The notes under the pieces were generated by a model. It made no database searches and was not told where the DNA came from. It worked only from the letters and a program-made list of their open reading frames with translations. A stretch of 10,274 bases of DNA from the NCBI GenBank assembly GCA_031268245.1, contig JAIRXN010000227.1, forward strand, positions 1 through 10,274, written 5' to 3'. Position 1 is the first letter of the stretch. Each line of letters begins with the position of its first letter. Below, one piece after another: positions 1 to 5,696 of this stretch. The translations under genes and the position numbers were made by a program. The stretch comes from Treponema sp. (GTDB lineage: Bacteria > Spirochaetota > Spirochaetia > Treponematales > Breznakiellaceae).

Positions 1-20
1 ACCGGTGAAAGATTGGAGTC

Positions 21-111
21 GCCTGAGTTTTTCGGGCGTGAATAACGTGTGCCCGGACGCATAACGAAGCCTAAAGACGATAAATCTTAAGGTTTTTATC
101 CGGGTGAAGGA
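21..111 (+). promoter_or_regulatory. Structured 5' leader and ribosome binding site of the RRM gene
   Basis: The leader contains several short complementary segments that compete with each other. Bases 21-26 can pair with 32-37; 33-37 can instead pair with 51-55; 51-56 can instead pair with 100-105, which lies directly beside the GAAGGA ribosome binding site (106-111, 9 bases before ATG 121). A further small hairpin is possible between 79-86 and 91-100. The pairings are read directly from the sequence; a regulatory switch is an inference. Cold-regulated leaders are known for some bacterial RNA-binding and cold-shock genes. No convincing -35/-10 pair was found, so the promoter may lie left of the window. 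Confidence 0.35.
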
Positions 112-120
112 ATTTTCTCA

Positions 121-411
121 ATGGCCAAGAAACTGTATGTCGGCAATCTCTCCTACAACACAACCGAAGATGCGCTTCGTAACATGTTTTCCGGTTACGG
201 AACCGTCGCCTCTGCCAAGATCATTTTTGATCGCGACACGGGCAGCTCAAAAGGTTTTGGGTTTGTGGAAATGGGTTCTGATGAAGAAGCCAGCGCCGCA
301 ATTGCCGGTACCAATGGTAAAGAACTTGAAGGACGCCAGATTCGGGTGAACGAAGCAATGGACAAGCCTCGCCGCGAACGCCCCCAGGGCGGCGGATATG
401 GCAATTGGTAA
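121..411 (+). CDS. Small single-RRM RNA-binding protein
   Basis: This 96-residue protein is almost entirely one RNA recognition motif, a fold that binds single-stranded RNA through aromatic residues on its beta sheet. RNP2 is LYVGNL (residues 5-10) and RNP1 is KGFGFVEM (44-51), with the expected aromatic residues Y6, F46 and F48. The domain ends near residue 80, followed by a short basic and glycine-rich tail (KPRRERPQGGGYGNW) like that of the cyanobacterial Rbp and other bacterial glycine-rich RRM proteins. Start ATG 121 has GAAGGA nine bases upstream, and the protein begins immediately before the RRM as is usual for the family. Bacterial members are often cold-induced and thought to act as RNA chaperones; that role is inferred here. 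It appears monocistronic, with hairpins following at 488-546 and minus-strand genes beyond. Confidence 0.93.
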   Translation: MAKKLYVGNLSYNTTEDALRNMFSGYGTVASAKIIFDRDTGSSKGFGFVEMGSDEEASAAIAGTNGKELEGRQIRVNEAMDKPRRERPQGGGYGNW

Positions 412-487
412 ATAGCCTTGAGTCTGTCCTGAAACTTCAGTTTCCGGGCGGCCCTCATGTTTATTTACTGATCTGAATTGAAGGATG

Positions 488-510
488 CGCCGTCATGTAC
501 GGCGGCTTTC
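488..510 (+). terminator. Hairpin downstream of the RRM gene, possible plus-strand terminator
   Basis: A perfect 6-bp stem pairs 488-493 with 499-504 around a 5-base loop. It is followed on the plus strand by a short pyrimidine run (CTTTC) and not a true T tract, so any intrinsic termination would be weak. It lies 77 bases after the RRM stop codon and directly beside the opposing terminator at 512-546. Confidence 0.4.
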
Positions 511-511
511 T

Positions 512-546
512 GAAAAAAGGGCTGCCGCGGTCTTATCCGGCAGCCC
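512..546 (-). terminator. Rho-independent terminator of the minus-strand TPR operon
   Basis: A perfect 9-bp G+C-rich stem pairs 519-527 (GGGCTGCCG) with 538-546 (CGGCAGCCC) around a 10-base loop. Read on the minus strand it is followed by a run of six T (complement of 513-518). It begins five bases after the stop codon of the 126-residue gene. This is the standard form of an intrinsic terminator and marks the end of the minus-strand operon. Confidence 0.85.
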
Positions 547-551
547 GGTTC

Positions 552-932
552 TCATGTGTATAATTTTCCTCTTTCCAGTAAGGCAGCCATCAACTTTGTC
601 AAGATTTCGAGATCGATCTCTTCCGAAGCTTCGTTAAGGGTTTCTCTGATGTCTTCCCAGTCTTCCTCTTTCAATTCCATGCTCTGATCGTCAAATTCCT
701 GTAAAAAGAAAGCCGCGGCGGCGCCGAGACGGGAAGGGGAGAGGCCGTCCCGTTCTATCCGCTCCCTGGTTCTTTCAAAAAATTCCTCCGTGCGGCGCCG
801 GCCCAGAGCCGGGCTTAAAAGAGAAGAAAATTCGCGTTTAAGGTAATCAAATTCAGAACTTTTAAGGGAAGGCCCGCCCTGCTCCGTAGAATACCGGGAA
901 AGCAGAGACAGAAAATGATCCGCCGGCCTCAT
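552..932 (-). CDS. Conserved-looking helical protein of unknown function, partner of the TPR gene
   Basis: I do not recognise this 126-residue protein. It has no signal peptide or membrane segment and looks soluble and almost wholly alpha-helical. The first half is rich in basic and aromatic residues (for example GRRRTEEFFERTRERIERD, about residues 44-62). The second half is acidic (MELKEEDWEDIRETLNEASEEIDLEI) and ends in a leucine-rich helix. Its ATG lies 7 bases beyond the TPR gene stop codon with only a weak purine stretch and no clear Shine-Dalgarno, which suggests translational coupling. An ATG overlapping the TPR stop (TGATG) exists but is in another frame and closes after three codons. 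A strong terminator follows directly. The tight spacing and shared terminator suggest it works with the TPR protein; this is inference from context only. Confidence 0.8.
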   Translation of the reverse strand: MRPADHFLSLLSRYSTEQGGPSLKSSEFDYLKREFSSLLSPALGRRRTEEFFERTRERIERDGLSPSRLGAAAAFFLQEFDDQSMELKEEDWEDIRETLNEASEEIDLEILTKLMAALLERGKLYT

Positions 933-939
933 CGGGGCA

Positions 940-2313
940 TCACTTCTTTTTGGGCGAGGCGGCCACGGCGGCTTTGGCGTCTACGGCATTGAGAATGGCG
1001 CTGAGCCGGTCTTTTTCAATAAGATCTATGAGCCGGGCTTCGGTATAACGTTTGGCCTCTTCGGTAAAGCTCCCGATGGTAATACAGATCCCCTTGCCGG
1101 CCTTTACCTCCTTCAGGTGGGAGTGGAAGTCCCTGACCACCAGTTCTCCAATGCTGCCGGGAGTCCTGATAAACCGGAACATGATCACATCAGACCACTT
1201 GGGGGTATCAACTTCGGCCAGAATATCGGCCCATTCACTCTTCTGAATGGAAATATTGGTAATCTTCACCTTGGCTCTCGGGAAGTAGGTCATCACTATC
1301 TTCCGGCAGAGGGCTACGAAGTCGGCCTGGGGAGCCATCGTATATATCTGAAGGTTTTTGTTGGCGTTGAGTTCCCGGTACTTGCCGATGAGCGAGGATA
1401 CATCCTTGTAGCCGGGATTGTCGTTCTGGATCAGATTGAGGAGAATCAGGGCCTTGCCGATGTCATTCTGCTTGAGGTAGGCGGTAGCAAGACGATAGCG
1501 GAGATCCACGAGGATGTCGGACTTTATGTTCTGATGTTTAAGGCCAATCTCAAAGTCTTGAATGGCCCCCTCATACTGATGATTACTTGTGCGGATCGTA
1601 CCGGAAAGGAGACAGGCTTCCGGGCCCATGACGGGATCCGCCCGCAGGTGATCGAAGATCCTCAGTGCCTGTTCGGTTTGGTTGGCCTCATAGTAACACT
1701 CCGCCAGGGTGTAGAGGGATTCCTTGTCGTCGGGAGCAAGTTCTATGGCCTTGCGGATAAAAGTCATGGCCTCTTTGGGTTTTTTTACCCGGAAATAGGC
1801 GTGCCCCAGATAGCGGAGGGCCGGGGCGCTGTCAGGATCAAGATTTTTGGCGGAAGAGAGGAGCTGAATGGCCCTTTCGTAGTTTTTCTTCTGGAATTCA
1901 AGCAGTCCCAGGTTGTAATTTATCTCAAAATTGTCCTGCTTCAGCCCTCTTGCGGTATTAAAGCCTTTATATGCGGCATCGGTAAGGTTAAGCTTCATGG
2001 CGGAAAGAGCATAGCGGAGGCTTGCCTCAAATTCGTTTACGCCGGGGGTACCCGGAGGAAGTTCCATGAGGATATCGTAGTTTTTCATGGCCTCGGCCCA
2101 GTTTTCCTCCTGGAAATACACATTCCCAAGATCGCTCAGGGCTTCGGGGTCTCTCGGGTTCTGGGCGAGACGCTTTGTTGCGTCTTTTACGACGGCATCC
2201 TTTCCCCTGCTCCATTTACCGCCGCCCCTTCCCCGGCCCATGATCAGCATAAAGATCACCACAATGACGACGAGGGCGAGGAAGGCTGCGATAACGGGAA
2301 TCATACCTAGCAT
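940..2313 (-). CDS. Membrane-anchored TPR protein with C-terminal Mrr-like (PD-(D/E)XK) domain
   Basis: A 457-residue protein. Residues about 4-25 form a single hydrophobic anchor. The glycine and basic stretch that follows (GRGRGGGKWSRGK) favours a cytoplasmic C-terminal part. Residues about 55-300 contain some seven tetratricopeptide repeats with the usual pattern of small and aromatic residues (for example NYNLGLLEFQKKNYERAIQL, 132-151, and LRYLGHAYFRVKKPKEAM, 166-183), a scaffold for protein contacts. Residues about 329-442 resemble the Mrr/restriction-endonuclease-like fold: an initial helix, a strand with an acidic residue (DILAEV), then KGICITIGSFTEEAKRY and LIDLIEKDRLSAIL, which match the typical 'kGvfvTts.ft.eA...i.LiDg..L' tail. 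The usual QxK catalytic strand appears as MFRF, so catalysis is doubtful. Neither ATG 2313 nor ATG 2304 has a Shine-Dalgarno. First gene of a two-gene operon. Confidence 0.88.
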   Translation of the reverse strand: MLGMIPVIAAFLALVVIVVIFMLIMGRGRGGGKWSRGKDAVVKDATKRLAQNPRDPEALSDLGNVYFQEENWAEAMKNYDILMELPPGTPGVNEFEASLRYALSAMKLNLTDAAYKGFNTARGLKQDNFEINYNLGLLEFQKKNYERAIQLLSSAKNLDPDSAPALRYLGHAYFRVKKPKEAMTFIRKAIELAPDDKESLYTLAECYYEANQTEQALRIFDHLRADPVMGPEACLLSGTIRTSNHQYEGAIQDFEIGLKHQNIKSDILVDLRYRLATAYLKQNDIGKALILLNLIQNDNPGYKDVSSLIGKYRELNANKNLQIYTMAPQADFVALCRKIVMTYFPRAKVKITNISIQKSEWADILAEVDTPKWSDVIMFRFIRTPGSIGELVVRDFHSHLKEVKAGKGICITIGSFTEEAKRYTEARLIDLIEKDRLSAILNAVDAKAAVAASPKKK

Positions 2314-2319
2314 AAAGAT

Positions 2320-2348
2320 ATTATCGGATATTTATTATGGATATTCAA
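2320..2348 (-). promoter_or_regulatory. Sigma70-type promoter of the TPR operon, apparently leaderless
   Basis: On the minus strand a -35 element TTGAAT (2348-2343) is separated by exactly 17 bases from a -10 element GATAAT (2325-2320). The expected transcription start is about 7 bases further on, at the A of ATG 2313 itself. The absence of any Shine-Dalgarno before 2313 agrees with a leaderless transcript. A weaker alternative pair (TGGAAC, 17 bases, CATAAT) would give a leader of about 25 bases, also without a Shine-Dalgarno. Confidence 0.5.
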
Positions 2349-2438
2349 TTGAACTTGTTCCACAGCCCGGCAGACCTCAATTATTTCAGATGTAAGCCGA
2401 TACTATTACGAAAGCCCTGCCTTCAGGCAATAGCAACA

Positions 2439-2483
2439 TTGACAGGTTACATTTTCCTGTTTAAATTTAAGGAATTCGAGGAG
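2439..2483 (+). promoter_or_regulatory. Promoter and ribosome binding site of the LysM gene
   Basis: A perfect -35 box TTGACA (2439-2444) is followed 16 to 17 bases later by an A+T-rich -10 region (TTAAAT or TAAATT, 2461-2467, four of six matches either way). Transcription would start near 2473, leaving a leader of about 20 bases that carries GAGGAG (2478-2483), 8 bases before ATG 2492. It faces away from the TPR-operon promoter, so both are exposed to any regulator binding within 2314-2491. Confidence 0.6.
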
Positions 2484-2491
2484 TTGAATCA

Positions 2492-3475
2492 ATGGCATCA
2501 ACTATTGGCATAAAAATCGCCAACGGGGAATTTTATTCCATCATTGAGGAGAATTCTTCCGTCAAAAAGAGACTTGTCCTGACTACAGTCCACGACAGGC
2601 AGCAAAGCGTTCAAATTGATCTCTATAAAAGCTTTGCCGGAACCATGGCCGATGCCCTCTATATCGGCAGTGTCGTGGTGGAGAATATCAGACCCCGCTC
2701 CAAAGGGGAGCCTTCCATCGAACTGGTTATCGCGTCCACGGCAGGGGGCGAAATTACCGCGGATGCTATCGATCTTGATACCAGTTCCGGTACGGGCCAC
2801 CAGATTCTCAATGTTTCGCTTAAATCCCTGATCGAAGAGCATACGGAAGAAGATTTTCCCGATTTTGAACTGGAACAGCAGGAAGAGCCTCCCTCCAGCC
2901 TCTATGGGGAGGGGAAAAATTTAAGAATCACAAAGAAAACGGAGATGAAACAGAAGAAGAATTTCCCGATCCTTGTGGCGGTACTGGCAGGACTCCTTAT
3001 CGTCCTCGTATGCCTTTTGATCTGGTTCTTCCTCATCAGAACCAGGCCTTCCGGATCAGATACGGCTCCCCCCGCAAAGCTCATGACCCCGGAGGAACAG
3101 CCCGTCCAGCCGCCTCCCGAACCGAAAGTTCGGCCTCCCATAAGTCAAACTGCGGAAGGAGCGCCCCAGGGAGAAGTTCCCAAAGAGCCGCCTCCTGTTC
3201 CTGAACTTGTCCAGGCTCCCAAGGAGCCGCCGGAAGCTGCCGAAAGCCAGGATCGCAGCCGCCCCGTCCCGCCGGTGGCCTCGTACAGGGCGCCCGCTAC
3301 AATTCCCAAAGAGGGAGTTCCCTACAGGATACGCTGGGGGGACACGCTCTGGGACATTGCCGCCGCCTTTTACCGGAATCCCTGGCTCTATCCCCGGATC
3401 GCACGGTTTAACAATATCAGGAACCCGGATTTGATCATCTCGGGAACCGCCATTCGTATCCCGCCCAGAAACTAA
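2492..3475 (+). CDS. Hsp70 substrate-binding-like domain, membrane anchor and periplasmic LysM domain
   Basis: A 327-residue protein. Residues about 4-113 align by eye along the whole beta-sandwich substrate-binding domain of DnaK: IGIKIANGEFYSII (cf. LGIE..GG..T.LI), a TTVHDRQQSVQIDLYKS segment (cf. sTaeDNQ.aVtIhv.qG), LYIGSVVVENIRP (cf. LG.F.L.GI.PaP), then GEPSIELVI and a following 'ID.DG'-like region. No ATPase domain is present. An acidic linker follows (114-140). A lysine-rich stretch precedes the membrane segment at about 158-183, placing the Hsp70-like part in the cytoplasm. Residues 190-265 are a proline-rich periplasmic spacer, and 278-324 a LysM peptidoglycan-binding domain (YRIRWGDTLWDIAAAFY ... 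DLIISGTAIRIP). The start has a good GAGGAG. The next gene, a lytic transglycosylase, begins 21 bases after its stop. The LysM call is firm; the Hsp70 relationship is a strong by-eye inference. Confidence 0.9.
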   Translation: MASTIGIKIANGEFYSIIEENSSVKKRLVLTTVHDRQQSVQIDLYKSFAGTMADALYIGSVVVENIRPRSKGEPSIELVIASTAGGEITADAIDLDTSSGTGHQILNVSLKSLIEEHTEEDFPDFELEQQEEPPSSLYGEGKNLRITKKTEMKQKKNFPILVAVLAGLLIVLVCLLIWFFLIRTRPSGSDTAPPAKLMTPEEQPVQPPPEPKVRPPISQTAEGAPQGEVPKEPPPVPELVQAPKEPPEAAESQDRSRPVPPVASYRAPATIPKEGVPYRIRWGDTLWDIAAAFYRNPWLYPRIARFNNIRNPDLIISGTAIRIPPRN

Positions 3476-3496
3476 TCCCCGGTTCTGCCTGTATAT

Positions 3497-5584
3497 ATGA
3501 TGCTCCGGTGTCACAAACGCTGTATTTTTATCCTGTTCCTGTGTTTTGTATTTTTCTCGTGCGCAGCCGAAGAGGCGGTAAGCTCGGCGGCTTTCTACCG
3601 GGGCCTGATTCTTGAACAGGATGACGGAGAGAAGGAAGAGGCATGGAAAAATTTTACCGAAGGGCTGGGGAGCGGCAATTCCCTTATACGGGAAGCGGCT
3701 GCGGAAAGGCTCATGCTGCCTGTGCTGCAGGGGGAATACGGGGCAGCGGAAATAGCGGCCGCGCTGGACAAGGCGCTTCCCGGTGTAAAGACCAAAAAAA
3801 CCGTCGTTGGAAATACCAGGGGAAGTGCGGAAAACAGCCTCCGCGCCGCGGCGCTTTACTCCCTGGGTCGTTTTGAAGAAGCCGCTCTCCTGCTCGATTC
3901 CGCCAATGCCAGTGAGGAAACGGTCTGGAATCGTGCCCTGCGCCTGGCCCTAAGCTGGATTCCCGCGGAGGAAAAGGGGGAACCTGCCGGGGAAGAAACA
4001 CGGGAAGCCGCCCGCGACTTCTTTTTCCGGGAGGCGGCAGCAGGAGAAGCCTTCCTGTGGGCCTTCGAAACGGCGCCGTCTTCCCTGTTTACCGCCGCCG
4101 ATTTTGCCGCTCTTAGCGGACGGCTTGCGGTAAGCAGATCAAACTTCAACGCAGGGCTCATCTCTTTCCGGGACCTTATTGAAATGACGGCGGCGGACAC
4201 GGAGATTCTATTCCTGCAATACCCGGAACTGCTCAACGATCTGGGACGCTGTTTCCAGTTTGCCGGAAGCGGGGAAGAGGGGATTGAACTTTTTCTGAAC
4301 TGGAATGCGGGTCTCGCGGACAATGCGGCGAAAGACCTTCTCCGCTACAGGCTCCTCTACTTTGCGGGCCGTATCGCAAGGCAGCGGAGGCTCTTTGAAA
4401 GGGCTTACACATATTTTGAAGAGGCTTTTTATTTTGCCCCGGAAGGGGAACAGAAGGATGCCTGCATCTGGTACATCCTCGACATAGCGCTCTCCACGAG
4501 TACCGATGCGGGGGCCGCCGCGGTGGAGAGATGGATAGGCCGCTGGAATGATAAAAACTACTTTGCCGATATACTGGATCGTTTGGCCCAAAAATTGACC
4601 GCGGAGCGGAGATGGAATGATACGGCGCATATTTTGAAAGTCCTGGAAAACCGGGGCCCTGCAGTCTCCGCGGCTCAGTACGGCGCCATAATGGGCTGGG
4701 CGCGGTCTCTGCGTCCCGGGGGAAAAGAGGAAGCGGAAACATACTTCCGTATATCCTATGAAGCGGCGGGCCGTTCCTTTGATCCTGTCTCGTTTTATTA
4801 CCGTTCCGCAGCCGCCGCCTTTCTGGGCCTCCCCTTTCTGCCCCCCGAGCTAAAAGAACAGCCTGAACACGGCGGCAATACTCCGGTCCCTTCGGAAAAA
4901 ATGGAATTCCTCCTGGGTTTTTTTAAGTACAATGCCGCGGGCCTTGCCCTTCCGGAAATCCGGCGGCTGGAAACGGAACTCTCCATCGGGGAACTCAGGA
5001 CTCTTGCGGAAGAACTGAACAAGGCGGAACGTTACCATGAAGCCATCAGGCTGAGCGGCGCATATATGGCCCGGCCGGAATATGTTTTGGAGACCGCCGA
5101 TCTTTTTCTTTCATACCCCAGGGCCTTTACGGAAACGGTAGAATCACGGGCCGCCGAAGAAACATTGGAAGCGGCCCTGCTCTTTGGTCTTATACGCGTG
5201 GAAAGCGCCTTCCAGAGCGGCATCGTTTCCCGGGCCGGGGCCGTAGGACTCATGCAGCTTATGGCGGATACCGCATCGGAGATGGCAGGCCGCATAGCCC
5301 GGCGCGGCGGCCCCCGTTATTCCATTGAGGACGATCTCCGGGATCCCCAGGCAAATATCCACCTGGGAGCAGAGTACCTCTCCTATCTTTTTGACCGCAT
5401 GGAGCGGGAGATCCCCGCCCTCCTGGCCTACAACGGCGGTATGGGACGGGTACGCCGCTGGCTCAGGGACTCTGAACCGGGAGACGAACTGTTCCTGGAA
5501 ACCGTAGAATACAACGAAACGAGAAACTACGGCCGCCGGGTACTGGGCGCCAGAGAAGTATATAAGTTCCTATACTACCGGTAA
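3497..5584 (+). CDS. Lytic murein transglycosylase (Slt family), probable lipoprotein
   Basis: A 695-residue enzyme expected to cleave the MurNAc-GlcNAc bond of peptidoglycan with formation of 1,6-anhydro ends, acting outside the inner membrane. Residues 1-21 are a basic, hydrophobic signal sequence ending in VFFSC; C22 is a plausible spirochaete-type lipidated cysteine, although the lipobox is loose. Residues about 30-545 are alpha-helical, alanine-rich and TPR-like, comparable to the superhelical U-domain of Slt70. The catalytic lysozyme-like domain spans about 555-690: LIRVESAF holds the presumed catalytic E569, followed by GAVGLMQLM, DPQANIHLGAEYL and LLAYNGG. No Shine-Dalgarno precedes ATG 3497 (or ATG 3500), and no earlier in-frame ATG, GTG or TTG lies between it and the preceding stop, so coupling with the LysM gene 21 bases upstream is likely. 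Confidence 0.93.
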   Translation: MMLRCHKRCIFILFLCFVFFSCAAEEAVSSAAFYRGLILEQDDGEKEEAWKNFTEGLGSGNSLIREAAAERLMLPVLQGEYGAAEIAAALDKALPGVKTKKTVVGNTRGSAENSLRAAALYSLGRFEEAALLLDSANASEETVWNRALRLALSWIPAEEKGEPAGEETREAARDFFFREAAAGEAFLWAFETAPSSLFTAADFAALSGRLAVSRSNFNAGLISFRDLIEMTAADTEILFLQYPELLNDLGRCFQFAGSGEEGIELFLNWNAGLADNAAKDLLRYRLLYFAGRIARQRRLFERAYTYFEEAFYFAPEGEQKDACIWYILDIALSTSTDAGAAAVERWIGRWNDKNYFADILDRLAQKLTAERRWNDTAHILKVLENRGPAVSAAQYGAIMGWARSLRPGGKEEAETYFRISYEAAGRSFDPVSFYYRSAAAAFLGLPFLPPELKEQPEHGGNTPVPSEKMEFLLGFFKYNAAGLALPEIRRLETELSIGELRTLAEELNKAERYHEAIRLSGAYMARPEYVLETADLFLSYPRAFTETVESRAAEETLEAALLFGLIRVESAFQSGIVSRAGAVGLMQLMADTASEMAGRIARRGGPRYSIEDDLRDPQANIHLGAEYLSYLFDRMEREIPALLAYNGGMGRVRRWLRDSEPGDELFLETVEYNETRNYGRRVLGAREVYKFLYYR

Positions 5585-5595
5585 TTACATTAGAG

Positions 5596-5626
5596 TTATT
5601 CAGTAACCAACCGGGTTACTGAATAA
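5596..5626. repeat. Perfect 13-bp inverted repeat between the transglycosylase gene and ftsK
   Basis: TTATTCAGTAACC (5596-5608) is the exact reverse complement of GGTTACTGAATAA (5614-5626), with a 5-base loop. It begins 11 bases after the transglycosylase stop. No T run follows on either strand, so it is not a standard intrinsic terminator. It could be a weak terminator, an mRNA-processing or stabilising hairpin, or an operator for ftsK. The symmetry is seen directly; the role is unknown. Confidence 0.8.
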
Positions 5627-5675
5627 GTCCATTAACTTGGGCCTTCCGGATGCCGATAATTCAACAAGGCAGCCT

Positions 5676-5696
5676 GGGGAGGATCATGCATCCGTG
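5676..5696 (+). promoter_or_regulatory. Ribosome binding site that decides the ftsK start
   Basis: GGGGAGGA (5676-5683) is a near-perfect Shine-Dalgarno located 10 bases before GTG 5694. The only longer candidate, TTG 5637, has no Shine-Dalgarno and would add 19 polar residues before the first membrane segment. ATG codons at 5650 and nearby are out of frame and close at 5695. Confidence 0.7.

Noticed and set aside
1..64. C-terminal tail of an upstream gene at the left edge
   Set aside because: Two frames are open from the edge (to stops at 43-45 and 62-64), giving 14 and 20 residues. Neither is recognisable, and the two cannot be told apart, so no partial gene is called.
1117..2310. Long plus-strand open frame (397 codons) opposite the TPR gene
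   Set aside because: The minus strand encodes clear TPR repeats over the same bases. The antisense protein has no recognisable domain, and the frame lacks a ribosome binding site. It is a by-product of codon bias.
5596..5626. The palindrome before ftsK as a dif recombination site
   Set aside because: dif sites have XerC and XerD arms of 11 bases around a 6-base centre with the conserved TTA/TAA next to the centre. Here the TTATT/AATAA sequences are at the outer ends and the arms are perfect 13-mers.
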